Assembly (NCBI GenBank): GCA_019420525.1
Contig: JAHZHA010000035.1
Coordinates: 1 to 64,000, forward strand
Direction of reading: 5' to 3'
Source: Bacillota bacterium
Lineage (GTDB): Bacteria > Bacillota > Clostridia > Peptostreptococcales > Anaerovoracaceae
Length of the DNA: 64,000 nt
Positions 36,704-46,076 of the stretch are shown one piece after another; position 1 is the stretch's first letter, and every line of letters begins with the position of its first letter. The translations under genes and the position numbers were made by a program. Below the pieces are notes generated by a model. The model ran no database searches and was not told the origin of the DNA. It saw only the letters and a program-made list of their open reading frames with translations.

Positions 36704-38515
36704 ATGGCTGATTCGAAAAAGCTCAGACAGAGAGACGAAATCGACGACAGATATAAATGGAATATCGCTGCGATGTATGCAGACGAAGACGAGTGGGAAA
36801 AGGATTTTAAGGAAGCCGGAGAGATGGCGGAGGCTTTTGTGGAATATTCCGGCAGACTGGGAGAAGGCGCGGAAGTTCTCCTTTCGGCTCTGCAGGACAG
36901 AGATGCCTTGTGGATGAAAGCGGAAAAGGTCTACGTGTATTCTCAGATGAAAAAGGACGAAGACAACCGCAGCTCCAGATATCAGGAGCTGAATCAGAGA
37001 GCGCAGTCGCTGCTGGCTCAGATATCCGCTCGGACATCGTTTTTTACGCCTCAGCTCACGGAGCTTCCGGAAGGTATTATCGAAAAATACATGGAGGAAA
37101 ACAGCGGACTGGAGATGTACTCCTACATGCTCCTGGATCTCATCCGCAGAAAGCAGCACATTCTTTCCGGAGAATCCGAAGAACTCCTGGCGCAGATGAG
37201 CGAGATCGCAGGAGCTCCGAAGCAGATCTTCGCAATGATCAACAACGCAGACATCAAATTCGGAAAGATTCAGGACGAAGAAGGCGACGAGATCGAAGTG
37301 ACCCATGGCAATTATATCAGCCTCATGGAATCTCCGGACAGGGAAGTGAGAAAAGCGGCCTACGAGAACCTCTATGCGGCTTATTCCGCCCAGAAAAATA
37401 CACTTGCTGCCACTTACAATTACAATGTAAAGAAAAACTGCATCATCTCGAAAATCAGAAAATACCCTTCCGCTCTGGCAGCAGAACTGGATGGCGACAA
37501 GATTCCGGAGGATGTTTACCTCAATCTGGTGAAATCGGTCAACGATAATCTGGATATTCTTCACAGATATGTAAGTCTGAGGAAAAAAATCCTGGGTGTA
37601 GAGGAAATTCACATGTACGATATGTATGCGCCTCTGGTGGACATGCCGAAGCGTGACGTTCCGTACGAAGAAGCCCTGAATGTGGTGAGAAAGGGTCTCC
37701 GTCCCATGGGCGAAGATTACCTGAAAGTGCTGAACGATGGAATCAAGGCCGGTTGGATCGACGTTTACGAAAACGAAGGGAAGACCAGCGGGGCGTATTC
37801 TTTCGGCAGCTATGACAGCATGCCTTACGTTCTGCTGAATTACAACAATAAATTCAAGGATGCCTTTACCATCGTCCATGAGCTGGGCCACTCCATGAAT
37901 TCCTATTATACGAGAGAAAAGCAGCCGTATATCTACGGAGGGCATTCGATCTTTACGGCGGAAGTGGCTTCCACGGTAAACGAATGCCTGCTGATGCACG
38001 ATCTTCTGAAAGACTGCAGCGACAGGCAGGAAAAACTCTACCTGCTGACCATCTATATCGAGGAATTCCGGGCTACCGTATTCCGCCAGACCATGTTTGC
38101 CGAATTCGAGCTGGCTGTTCACGAAGCCGTTGGAAACGGCGAAGTCATGACGGCGGAACGTCTCTGTGATATTTACGGAGAACTCAACAGAAAATATTTC
38201 GGTCCGGAAGTAGTCTACGACGACCAGATCGCCATGGAATGGGCGAGAATTCCTCATTTTTACAACGCCTTTTATGTGTATAAATACGCTACGGGCTATT
38301 CCGCGGCGGTAGCTCTTTCCGATAAAATCATCCGGGAAGGCGGAGCGGCCAGAGACGCATATATGGAATTTCTGGCGGCCGGAGACAGCGATTATCCTAT
38401 CGAACTGCTGAAGAGAGCCGGGGTCGATATGAGCACGCCGGATGTGGTGGACAGCGCAATGAAAACGTTCCGTGAACTCATCGGACAGCTGGAGGAACTG
38501 GTGGAAAATGATTAA
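36704..38515 (+). CDS. pepF: Oligoendopeptidase F
   Basis: Cytosolic M3-family zinc metallopeptidase degrading oligopeptides of about 7-17 residues. The 603 residues match the family. The zinc motif HELGH (His392-His396) lies in FTIVHELGHSMNSYY, and the third ligand Glu is in the following helix (FTAEVASTVNE). The PepF N-terminal domain occupies about residues 115-185. CAGGAGG precedes the ATG. Its last codons overlap nadK by 8 bp, implying coupled translation. Confidence 0.97.
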   Translation: MADSKKLRQRDEIDDRYKWNIAAMYADEDEWEKDFKEAGEMAEAFVEYSGRLGEGAEVLLSALQDRDALWMKAEKVYVYSQMKKDEDNRSSRYQELNQRAQSLLAQISARTSFFTPQLTELPEGIIEKYMEENSGLEMYSYMLLDLIRRKQHILSGESEELLAQMSEIAGAPKQIFAMINNADIKFGKIQDEEGDEIEVTHGNYISLMESPDREVRKAAYENLYAAYSAQKNTLAATYNYNVKKNCIISKIRKYPSALAAELDGDKIPEDVYLNLVKSVNDNLDILHRYVSLRKKILGVEEIHMYDMYAPLVDMPKRDVPYEEALNVVRKGLRPMGEDYLKVLNDGIKAGWIDVYENEGKTSGAYSFGSYDSMPYVLLNYNNKFKDAFTIVHELGHSMNSYYTREKQPYIYGGHSIFTAEVASTVNECLLMHDLLKDCSDRQEKLYLLTIYIEEFRATVFRQTMFAEFELAVHEAVGNGEVMTAERLCDIYGELNRKYFGPEVVYDDQIAMEWARIPHFYNAFYVYKYATGYSAAVALSDKIIREGGAARDAYMEFLAAGDSDYPIELLKRAGVDMSTPDVVDSAMKTFRELIGQLEELVEND

Positions 38516-39305
38516 ATATTTCAATATATTCGCCAACAACGACAGCGTATCGGCGCGCATTACGGAAGAAGTTCACGACAAGATGAAAAAGGCGGGAGCC
38601 CTTTACTGTGAAGACGAAAAAAAATCAGACCTGATTTTCTGTATCGGGGGAGACGGGGCGCTGCTCCGCCTCCTCCGGCAGTACGATTTTCCGGAAGCTC
38701 CCATCGTAGGCATCAATACAGGACATCTCGGCTTTTTTCAGGAGATCACGGTGGACGGCATCGACGAGCTGATCCGCATGCTGAAAGAGGGGAATTATCA
38801 CATACAGAAAAACAGCGCTCTCAGCGCCGAAATCTGCACGGACAGCGGAATCCGGAATATCACGGCCATCAACGAGATCGTCATCCGGGGAGAGGGGGAA
38901 CGTCTGATGCATCTCGACATGAGCATCGGCGGAAAATATATCTCGCGTTTCAGCGGCGACGGCGTTCTCATCTGCACTCCGGCGGGCAGTACGGCCTACA
39001 ATTATTCTCTGGGCGGCGTGATCGTCGATCCGGAGGTGGACATGCTCCAGGTGACACCCATAGCTCCCGTCAATAATTCGGCTTACCGCTCCTTTACATC
39101 GGGCATCATCGTGCCTTCCGACAAGACCATCGAGATCCTGCCGGTGAAGGATGAGGATCGTTTTGTGGTCGTCATCGAGGACGGACGGATCGTGGCCAGA
39201 GACGACGTCCGCAAGGTCACCGTCCGGGTGGCGGAGCGGAAAGCGAAGATTGTCCGGTTCAGCAGCTACAATTTCTGGAGCAAGGTAAAGGACAAGATAT
39301 TATAG
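38508..39305 (+). CDS. nadK: NAD kinase
   Basis: Phosphorylates NAD to NADP. The 265 residues include the GGDG motif (residues 47-50), INTGHLGF and the TPAGSTAYN loop. The start at 38508 follows GGTGGAAA and lies inside the end of pepF; an in-frame extension to 38472 is not supported by family length. rluA follows 16 bp later. Confidence 0.96.
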   Translation: MIKYFNIFANNDSVSARITEEVHDKMKKAGALYCEDEKKSDLIFCIGGDGALLRLLRQYDFPEAPIVGINTGHLGFFQEITVDGIDELIRMLKEGNYHIQKNSALSAEICTDSGIRNITAINEIVIRGEGERLMHLDMSIGGKYISRFSGDGVLICTPAGSTAYNYSLGGVIVDPEVDMLQVTPIAPVNNSAYRSFTSGIIVPSDKTIEILPVKDEDRFVVVIEDGRIVARDDVRKVTVRVAERKAKIVRFSSYNFWSKVKDKIL

Positions 39306-39321
39306 GAAAGTTGGAAAATCT

Positions 39322-40326
39322 ATGTCGGAAAGAGATTTAAAAAGGAAGCTGACGAGCATGGTCCGGGAAGAGGCGGAGGAGCAGCAGAGACGCGCCGTGG
39401 ACAGCGGCCGTTTCGTCTATGTCGTGAGTCCGGAGGACGGAGACATGACGGTGAAGCAGGTTCTGAAGCGAAAAATGGGATTTTCTTCCAGACTTCTGGG
39501 CCGGCTGAAGAGGGAAGGCAGAGTCACCCGCAACGGCAGAGAGGTGCGTCTCTTCGCCGATGTCATCGAAGGCGATGTGATTCAGGCGGATCTGCCGGAG
39601 GAAAAATGCTCTTTTCTTCCTCAGGATATCCCCATCGAAACGGTTTACGAAGATGAGGATATGATGGTGATTAACAAGCAGCCGGGCGTCGTGACACATC
39701 CCACGAAAGGACATCCTGTGGGGACCATAGCCAACGGACTGATGAAATATATGGAAAGGGAAGGAATTTCTTTCAAGATCCGTTTTGTCAACCGTCTCGA
39801 CATGAATACCAGCGGACTCCTGATAGTGGCAAAAAATTCTCACTGTCAGGATTCGATGATGAAACAGATGCGCCGGAATCAGGTGGAAAAGACGTATACG
39901 GCCATCGTTCGGGGTATCATCGAAGAAGAACGGGGGACCGTCGATCTGCCCATAGGGCGGCCCGATCCGGATGAGATCCGGCGCTGTGTCATGGAAGACG
40001 GAAGTCCTTCCGTCACTCATTATGAAGTGCTGGAGCGCTTCCGGGTTCCGGAGGCGGAGAATGGTGGATACACGCTGGTGAAACTTCGGCTGGAGACGGG
40101 CAGAACACATCAGATAAGAGTACATATGACACACTGCGGGCATTCCCTCATCGGAGATACTCTGTACGGCGGAGAAGATCCGGAACTCATCGGCCGTCAG
40201 GCGCTCCACGCAGGGTCGCTGAGTTTTTTTCAGCCGGTGAGCGGACAGCCGGTGAAATGCGAGGCAGGACTGCCGGAAGACATGAGAAGAGCGGTGGAAA
40301 TCCTCAGAGAGAAGAGCCGGACGTGA
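39322..40326 (+). CDS. RluA-family pseudouridine synthase
   Basis: Converts uridine to pseudouridine in rRNA or tRNA. Of 334 residues, an S4 RNA-binding domain (about residues 40-100) precedes the catalytic domain. The signature VNRLDMNTSGLLIVAKN carries the catalytic Asp160, and GRTHQIRVHM is intact. Comparison to RluD/RluC types is not decisive, so the target base is not assigned. The first 25 residues are a charged extension. It closes the pepF-nadK group. Confidence 0.92.
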   Translation: MSERDLKRKLTSMVREEAEEQQRRAVDSGRFVYVVSPEDGDMTVKQVLKRKMGFSSRLLGRLKREGRVTRNGREVRLFADVIEGDVIQADLPEEKCSFLPQDIPIETVYEDEDMMVINKQPGVVTHPTKGHPVGTIANGLMKYMEREGISFKIRFVNRLDMNTSGLLIVAKNSHCQDSMMKQMRRNQVEKTYTAIVRGIIEEERGTVDLPIGRPDPDEIRRCVMEDGSPSVTHYEVLERFRVPEAENGGYTLVKLRLETGRTHQIRVHMTHCGHSLIGDTLYGGEDPELIGRQALHAGSLSFFQPVSGQPVKCEAGLPEDMRRAVEILREKSRT

Positions 40327-40362
40327 AAAGACTTGTCAGCGATAGATAAAAAAAGGCTGCTG

Positions 40363-40371
40363 TGATATAAT
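40363..40371 (+). promoter_or_regulatory. Extended -10 promoter of the tmk-holB operon
   Basis: TGATATAAT gives a perfect -10 (40366-40371) with an extended TG; a second TATAAT overlaps 5 bp on. No terminator-like hairpin separates it from rluA. The leader to the first gene is about 95 nt. Confidence 0.5.
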
Positions 40372-40473
40372 ATAATATCTGTACCTTGCGACGGCCGAAA
40401 GAGCAGTGCTGCCGATACCGTACAGAGACAGAAACAGAAGAAGAAAAACAGGATACAGACGAAGGAGGTCAGC

Positions 40474-40605
40474 ATGATTGTTTTTAAAGTGCTGCTGATC
40501 GTGGCGCTCGTGATACCGCTGGTGTATTTCGCAGCCATCATGATGAACTCTGTCATAGATGAAGTACTAAAGAAAAAAGAGGACAGCAGCAACGACAGAA
40601 AATGA
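40474..40605 (+). CDS. 43-residue single-pass membrane peptide, coupled to tmk
   Basis: A small open frame with an ideal GAAGGAGG ribosome site eight bases before the ATG. It encodes MIVFKVLLIVALVIPLVYF and so on: one hydrophobic helix (residues 2-24), then a charged tail rich in Lys, Asp and Ser. Its TGA overlaps the tmk ATG as ATGA, the usual sign of translational coupling, and tmk has no other good ribosome site. That layout, not any homology, is the case for it being real. Function unknown; it may act mainly to drive tmk translation. Confidence 0.75.
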   Translation: MIVFKVLLIVALVIPLVYFAAIMMNSVIDEVLKKKEDSSNDRK

Positions 40606-41237
40606 ACGGGATATTTATAACATTTGAGGGAACTGATGCCTCCGGCAAGACGACACAGATCCGTCTGCTGAGACATTACCTGGAAGAGCGCGGCATATGC
40701 CCGGTAGTCACCAGGGAACCCGGCGGCACGCCTGTCGGGGAAAAGATCCGGGATATCCTGCTGGACAGAGAAAACAGCGGGATGCTTCCCGTGGCAGAAG
40801 CGTTTCTCTACGCCGCTTCCAGGGCACAGCTGGTGGGAGAAGTGATCCGTCCGGCGCTGGAACGCGGGGAAGTAGTCATCAGCGATCGCTTTACGGATTC
40901 CAGCATCGCATATCAGGGATACGGCAGAAATCTGGGGGATATCGTCCGCCGGATAAATGAGCCGGCTACAGGCGGACTCAGACCGGATCTGACGATTTTC
41001 CTCAGAACTGATCCGACCGAGATGAGAAAACGGCGGGATGCTTCCGGGGAGGACCGGATGGAGGCCCAGAAGCCGGAATTTCACAGAGAAGTCCTGCGGG
41101 GTTATCTGATTCTGGCAGAGGAAGAGCCGGATCGTTTTTTCGTCCTGGACGGCGGCAGAACGGTGGAAGAAATCGCGGAAAAAATACGCATCCGCGTGGA
41201 AAGTCTGTTACAGGATAAAAGTAAAGAAAAAAGATAA
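40602..41237 (+). CDS. tmk: Thymidylate kinase
   Basis: Phosphorylates dTMP to dTDP for DNA synthesis. The 211 residues include the P-loop FEGTDASGKTT (residues 8-18), the TREPGGTPVGE motif and the DRFTDSSIAYQGYGR substrate region. It starts inside the stop of the 43-residue frame. Followed by holB after 57 bp, as in the Bacillus tmk-yaaQ-yaaR-holB order, but without yaaQ and yaaR. Confidence 0.97.
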   Translation: MNGIFITFEGTDASGKTTQIRLLRHYLEERGICPVVTREPGGTPVGEKIRDILLDRENSGMLPVAEAFLYAASRAQLVGEVIRPALERGEVVISDRFTDSSIAYQGYGRNLGDIVRRINEPATGGLRPDLTIFLRTDPTEMRKRRDASGEDRMEAQKPEFHREVLRGYLILAEEEPDRFFVLDGGRTVEEIAEKIRIRVESLLQDKSKEKR

Positions 41238-41294
41238 AAATCGGACGGAAACAGAAGCGCGGTGACGGACCGATTCAGAAAAACGGAGGGACTT

Positions 41295-42227
41295 ATGTCA
41301 TTTTCGGACTGGCGCGGAAATGAAAATCTGATCGCGAGACTGAAGCAGATGATTCGCAGCGGCAGAATCTTTCACGGCTGTCTGTTCGAGGGCCGTACAC
41401 AGCAGACACAGCGGCTGGCGGACGATTTCATCCGGGCGGCTCTCTGCGAAAAACAGGACGGCGACGCCTGCGGAACGTGTGTTTACTGTAGAAAATTCGA
41501 TTCCGGAAACAGCGAGGACGTATTTATCGTCGGCTCGGAAGGAAGCGTAAAAGACAAGGACATCGAGCTGCTGATCTCAGCAGCTATGAAAAAATCGTAT
41601 ACCGGAAGACCTGTCTTCCTGGTGATTCGCAATGCGGGGCGCATGACAGCCAGAGCACAGAACAGACTGCTGAAGACGCTGGAGGAACCGCCTTCCGGAG
41701 TGAAAATCCTGCTTCTGACGGAAAACGCGGAACTGCTGGCGGAGACCGTGCGGTCGAGATGCATTTTGTTCCGGCTGGAAAGCGCGGGAACGCCGGCGGA
41801 ATGTCGGGATGCCGGAGCGGAAGAAGATGCGGAGGAAGAACAGGAGACGGCGGCTTTTTCCGCGGAGGACAGAGAGAGGGCGCTGGAACTGGCACACAGA
41901 ATCATTTACGGCAGACCCTTTTACACTTTGAGCAGTGAAATCGCTCATTTCAGTTCATCCGGAGAAATGGCAAAGCGGTTTGCGGAGACGGCAGAACTCT
42001 TCTACCGGGATATCTTGGTGTCCTGTTACGATAAAGAAGGAATTCTGCTCATAAACCGGGAAAAAACCGATGTCATCCGGCGGTGCGCCCGGGATTTCCC
42101 GCCGGAACAGATGACGGAGGCTGCCCTCTGCGCAGAGAGGGCTCTGCAGGATCTGTCCCGCAATGTAAGTCCCGATCATGCGCTGAAATATATGGTATTT
42201 GATATACAGAGAAAGATGGAAAAATGA
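41295..42227 (+). CDS. holB: DNA polymerase III subunit delta'
   Basis: Clamp-loader subunit that works with DnaX and delta. The 310 residues share with DnaX the zinc module (CGTCVYC near residue 60), the LLKTLEEPP motif and the SRC arginine finger. The P-loop is degenerate (FEGRTQQTQ), as expected for delta', which does not hydrolyse ATP. The start at 41295 follows CGGAGGGAC; a longer frame to 41262 is unsupported. The stop overlaps yaaT by ATGA. Confidence 0.93.
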   Translation: MSFSDWRGNENLIARLKQMIRSGRIFHGCLFEGRTQQTQRLADDFIRAALCEKQDGDACGTCVYCRKFDSGNSEDVFIVGSEGSVKDKDIELLISAAMKKSYTGRPVFLVIRNAGRMTARAQNRLLKTLEEPPSGVKILLLTENAELLAETVRSRCILFRLESAGTPAECRDAGAEEDAEEEQETAAFSAEDRERALELAHRIIYGRPFYTLSSEIAHFSSSGEMAKRFAETAELFYRDILVSCYDKEGILLINREKTDVIRRCARDFPPEQMTEAALCAERALQDLSRNVSPDHALKYMVFDIQRKMEK

Positions 42228-43213
42228 AAGATATACAGAGAGAAGAACCCGAAGACGAGAAAATCGCCACAGAGGAAACGAAAATGGTTACGGTAGTAGG
42301 TGTGAGATTCAAGCCGGCGGGAAAAATATATTATTTCGATCCCGGCGAGCTGATTTTTGAAACGGGAGATTATGTCATCGTAGAGACAGCCCGTGGGCTG
42401 GAATACGGTGAGATCGCCACTCCCAACGGAGAGGTGAGCAAGAAATCGGTCGTTCAGCCCCTGAAAAAAGTGCTGCGGGCGGCAGACGAACAGGATGCGC
42501 TCCGGCACGGGGAAAATCTCAGAAAGAAGCAGAGCGCCCTCGAAATCTGTCAGAAGAAAATCGATGCCAGGGGCCTGGAGATGAAGCTGATCGATGTGGA
42601 GTATACCTTTGACAATACGAAAGTGATCTTCTATTTTACGGCAGACGGACGTGTCGACTTTCGTGAACTTGTGAAGGACTTGACGAGCGTCTTCAAAATG
42701 CGCATCGAGCTCCGACAGATCGGAGTAAGAGACGAAGCGAAGATGCTGGGAGGAATCGGAACATGCGGAAGAGGACTCTGCTGCCATACGTGGCTCCCCG
42801 ATTTTGAGCCGGTATCCATAAAAATGGCAAAGACACAGGGGCTGTCTCTGAATCCCGCTAAAATTTCGGGAATCTGCGGCAGACTCATGTGCTGTCTGAA
42901 ATACGAAAACGAAGCTTACGGCATGCTGAAAGCCGGCCTTCCGGAAAACGGCGAGCGGGTGCGCACGCCGGACGGTCCGGGCATCGTGGTAGACACGAAC
43001 GTGCTGAGGGGACAGGTGAAGGTGAGACTTTTCCTGGACGAGAGCAGGGAAAATACTTCCGATGAAGAAAAGCTCAGCAGTGATGTGACCACATACCGGA
43101 AATCGGAGATACGCCGTTCCGGACGCAGAAAAAACAGCCGGAAAAAAGAGGAAAAAGAAGAAGAGGATATTTCCGTTCTTCCGGAAGAAGTGAAGAACCT
43201 GCTGGGTGACTGA
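42224..43213 (+). CDS. yaaT: PSP1-domain protein YaaT/RicT
   Basis: Homologue of Bacillus YaaT (RicT), part of the RicA-RicF-RicT complex that binds [4Fe-4S] clusters and affects RNase Y-dependent RNA processing, sporulation phosphorelay and competence. The 329 residues contain the PSP1 domain with two conserved Cys groups, CGRGLCC and CGRLMCC, plus KTQGLSLNPAKISGICGR. The C-terminal 60 residues are highly charged. Position between holB and trmN6 matches Bacillus. The partners RicA and RicF are not in the window. Confidence 0.95.
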   Translation: MKDIQREEPEDEKIATEETKMVTVVGVRFKPAGKIYYFDPGELIFETGDYVIVETARGLEYGEIATPNGEVSKKSVVQPLKKVLRAADEQDALRHGENLRKKQSALEICQKKIDARGLEMKLIDVEYTFDNTKVIFYFTADGRVDFRELVKDLTSVFKMRIELRQIGVRDEAKMLGGIGTCGRGLCCHTWLPDFEPVSIKMAKTQGLSLNPAKISGICGRLMCCLKYENEAYGMLKAGLPENGERVRTPDGPGIVVDTNVLRGQVKVRLFLDESRENTSDEEKLSSDVTTYRKSEIRRSGRRKNSRKKEEKEEEDISVLPEEVKNLLGD

Positions 43214-43214
43214 T

Positions 43215-43946
43215 ATGGCAGAGCGGATTGACGAAATCGGATTCGGCGGTCTCAGGCTGATCCAGGATACGGAGATGTTCTGCTACGGTGTGGACGCGGT
43301 CCTGTTGGCGGACTTCGCTTCCCGTTCGCCTCACGAAAGGGTGGCCGATCTGGGAACGAACAATGGCGTGATCCCGGTTCTGATGAGCCGCCTGAGCGGA
43401 GCAAAGCATATCACCGGCGTGGAGATGCAGGAGAGAGCCTGCCGGCTGGCGGAGCGGAATGTGGCCGTCAACGGTCTGGAAGAAAGGATCAGCATATGCC
43501 ATGCGGATATCATGGAAATCGAAGAATACTTTTCCGCCGGAAGTTTCGACTGTGTCGTGACGAACCCGCCTTATCAGGCGTCGGGCACGGGGATTCCAAA
43601 TGAATTCGGCAGTCTGACGGCGGCGCGGCACGAGACGACAGCATCTCTGGAGGATTTTATCGCCAGAGCCGCCTGGCTCCTGGAGGATCGGGGTTATTTT
43701 TACATGATACACCGTCCGGCACGCATCGTGGATATCTGCGAGGCCTGCCGGAAATACCGGCTGGAGCCGAAATTCATGCGCTTTATCGCTCCGCGTCCGG
43801 GAAAGAAGCCGAATCTTCTGCTCATCGAGTGCAGAAAAAACGGAGGCAGAGAGCTGAAAATCCTGGATCCGCTGTACGTCTACGGAGAAGGGACCGGATA
43901 TTCCGATGAAATCCTGCGGATTTACAGAAGAAAACAGACGATATAA
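43215..43946 (+). CDS. trmN6: tRNA1(Val) (adenine(37)-N6)-methyltransferase-like protein
   Basis: SAM-dependent methyltransferase of the YabB/TrmN6 group. The 243 residues show a class I Rossmann fold with VADLGTNNGVIPVLM (SAM site) and the adenine-N6 motif VVTNPPYQ. The ATG at 43215 directly follows the yaaT stop; GGGTGA six bases upstream may serve as the ribosome site. A GTG nine bases upstream is an alternative. Target tRNA is inferred from family and from Bacillus gene order. Confidence 0.87.
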   Translation: MAERIDEIGFGGLRLIQDTEMFCYGVDAVLLADFASRSPHERVADLGTNNGVIPVLMSRLSGAKHITGVEMQERACRLAERNVAVNGLEERISICHADIMEIEEYFSAGSFDCVVTNPPYQASGTGIPNEFGSLTAARHETTASLEDFIARAAWLLEDRGYFYMIHRPARIVDICEACRKYRLEPKFMRFIAPRPGKKPNLLLIECRKNGGRELKILDPLYVYGEGTGYSDEILRIYRRKQTI

Positions 43947-43970
43947 ATTTCAAAGATATTGGAGGACAGA

Positions 43971-45635
43971 ATGGACTACATGAAGTTAGCGGAGCTTCTC
44001 TTTCCGCATATCACGAAGACGCCGGAGGATTATGAGAAACTCTATCCGCAGCGGAACCTGCCGGAAGGAGCAAAAGTGACACGTCTGGCGCCGAGTCCCA
44101 CGGGATTCATTCACCTGGGAAATCTCTACAGCGCATTCGTCAATGAACGTCTGGCGCATCAGAGCGGCGGCACGTTTTTTCTGAGAATCGAAGATACGGA
44201 CGACAAGCGTTATGTGGAAGGCGCGGTTGAGACTATCGTCAATGTGCTCAATTATTTCGACATCGGTTTCGACGAAGGCGCGGCCATCGACGGCGACAGA
44301 GGGGATTACGGCCCGTATCACCAGAGCCTGAGAGCAGAGGTCTATCAGACTTTCGTAAAACAGCTGGTCCAGAGAGGCCTGGCTTATCCGTGTTTCCTGA
44401 CGGAAGAAGAACTGGCGGAAATCCGCGCAAAGCAGGAGGCGGAAAAGCTCAATCCGGGCATTTACGGAAAGTGGGCAGTGAGCAGAAATCTCACATACGA
44501 AGAAATCGAAGAAAACATCCGGGCGGGCAAACCTTACGTCATCCGGCTGAAATCGGCGGGAAAGACGGACGTGCCTGCGGAGGAAATGGATACCATCACG
44601 GTGGAGGACGCCGTCCGGGGACCGGTTACTATGCCGGCAAACAACATGGATATCGTCATTCTCAAGGCGACGGGGATTCCGACATACCACTTCGCACATG
44701 TGATCGACGATCATTTCATGAGGACTACTCACGTGGTCAGAGGTGAGGAATGGCTGTCTTCTCTGCCGGTTCACATAGAGCTTTTCGGAGTCATGGGCTG
44801 GGAACACCCGGTATACTGCCATACGGCCCATCTCATGAAGATCGGCGAAGAAGGGACGAAGAGAAAGCTCTCCAAGAGAAAAGATCCGGAACTTTCTCTG
44901 GATTATTACAGAAGAGACGGATATTATCCGCCAGCGGTAAGAGAATATCTGATGACGATTCTCAATTCCAATTTCGAAGAGTGGAGAATCGCCAATCCGG
45001 ATGCGCCGCTGGACGACTTTGAATTCACTACGGAAAAAATGAGCAATTCAGGTGCGCTGTTCGACCTTAACAAGCTCAGCGACGTGTGCAAGGACGTTCT
45101 CGTCCGCGTTCCCGCTGCGGAACTGGTTGACTTTATGAAGGAATGGGCTGCAGAATTCCGTCCGGAACTGATGCCGCTGTTTGAAGGAAATGAAGCACAG
45201 CTGGAAAAAATTCTCGATCTTGGAAGAAGCGGAAACAAGCCGAGAAAAGACCTCATTTTCGCGTCGCAGATATTTGAATTTATCAAGTATTTCTTCGACG
45301 AATATTTCGAGATCGAAGGCGAGATACCGGAAAATGTTTCGGAAGAAGATGCGAATGCCATTCTGGCTGCGTATCTGGAGACGTATGACCACAGCGACGA
45401 TCAGTCTGTCTGGTTTGAAAAGATCCGGACGCTGGGAAGCGCTCTGGGATATGCGGCGAAGCCGAAGGACTACAAGAAGCATCCGGAGGAGTACAAAGGC
45501 CACGTGGGCGATGTCAGTACTGTGATCCGTCTGGCGGTAACCGGAAGGACACAGTCGCCTGACGTCTGGGAGATCCAGCAGATTCTGGGAGAAGAGAGGA
45601 CGATTTCCAGAATCAGAGCTTATGCAGCCAGATAG
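43971..45635 (+). CDS. gltX: Glutamyl-tRNA synthetase
   Basis: Class I aminoacyl-tRNA synthetase charging tRNA-Glu. The 554 residues are longer than the usual 470-490, as in a Clostridia subgroup. The HIGH region is PSPTGFIHLGN near residue 44, and the KMSKS region is KRKLSKRKDPE, the form used by this subgroup. The start at 43971 is six bases after GGAGG; an in-frame TTG twelve bases earlier lies in the ribosome site. Whether it also charges tRNA-Gln cannot be told here; no gatCAB genes are in view. Confidence 0.94.
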   Translation: MDYMKLAELLFPHITKTPEDYEKLYPQRNLPEGAKVTRLAPSPTGFIHLGNLYSAFVNERLAHQSGGTFFLRIEDTDDKRYVEGAVETIVNVLNYFDIGFDEGAAIDGDRGDYGPYHQSLRAEVYQTFVKQLVQRGLAYPCFLTEEELAEIRAKQEAEKLNPGIYGKWAVSRNLTYEEIEENIRAGKPYVIRLKSAGKTDVPAEEMDTITVEDAVRGPVTMPANNMDIVILKATGIPTYHFAHVIDDHFMRTTHVVRGEEWLSSLPVHIELFGVMGWEHPVYCHTAHLMKIGEEGTKRKLSKRKDPELSLDYYRRDGYYPPAVREYLMTILNSNFEEWRIANPDAPLDDFEFTTEKMSNSGALFDLNKLSDVCKDVLVRVPAAELVDFMKEWAAEFRPELMPLFEGNEAQLEKILDLGRSGNKPRKDLIFASQIFEFIKYFFDEYFEIEGEIPENVSEEDANAILAAYLETYDHSDDQSVWFEKIRTLGSALGYAAKPKDYKKHPEEYKGHVGDVSTVIRLAVTGRTQSPDVWEIQQILGEERTISRIRAYAAR

Positions 45636-45638
45636 TTG

Positions 45639-45667
45639 TTGCAGAGGCCGGGTATTTAATTTAAAAT
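45639..45667 (+). promoter_or_regulatory. Promoter of nifU-like gene
   Basis: TTGCAG (45639-45644), a 17-bp spacer and TAAAAT (45662-45667), just after gltX. Confidence 0.5.
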
Positions 45668-45772
45668 AAGAGCGTAGTGTGCGCCGGTGCGGACACGGAA
45701 AGATATCGTCAATATTTGGCGGAAGAGGGATGTTCCCGAAGCCGCCGGTAAGAAATAAAGGAGAAAATAATC

Positions 45773-45994
45773 ATGGAAGAATTAGTAAAGCAGAGCATTG
45801 AAGAAATCAAGCCGTTCCTCAGAAGAGACGGTGGAGACATCGAATTCGTAGAACTCACTCCGGATAATATCGTTAAAGTGCGCTTAAAGGGTGCATGCCA
45901 CGGCTGCCCGGGAGCGCAGCTCACTCTCCAGACTATCGTAGAGAGAATCGTAAAAGAATCTGTTCCTGAAGTAGCAGGCATCGAAGCAGTTTAG
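45773..45994 (+). CDS. NifU-like iron-sulfur scaffold protein
   Basis: 73-residue protein equal to the C-terminal domain of NifU, a scaffold or carrier for [4Fe-4S] clusters. It contains RPFLRRDGGD-like (KPFLRRDGGDIEFV) and the cluster-binding CHGCPGA pair. AAAGGAG precedes the ATG. Its codon use favours the frequent codons seen in groEL, suggesting strong expression. It has its own promoter and a weak terminator-like hairpin after it. Confidence 0.93.
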   Translation: MEELVKQSIEEIKPFLRRDGGDIEFVELTPDNIVKVRLKGACHGCPGAQLTLQTIVERIVKESVPEVAGIEAV

Positions 45995-46012
45995 GCAGAA
46001 TCGGAAAGAGAT

Positions 46013-46042
46013 ACAGGGGCGCTTGTTTCAGGCAGCCCCTGT
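46013..46042 (+). terminator. Weak terminator-like hairpin after nifU-like gene
   Basis: ACAGGGGC (46013-46020) pairs with GCCCCTGT (46035-46042), followed only by TGTTGT. Its U-tract is poor, so termination would be partial. Confidence 0.4.
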
Positions 46043-46076
46043 TGTTGTCAGAAGAGACGGAAAAGGGTATACAGAC

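Noticed and set aside
36560..38560. 666-codon minus-strand frame opposite pepF
   Set aside because: The plus strand encodes an intact oligoendopeptidase with HELGH; the minus frame starts without a ribosome site and has a shadow composition.
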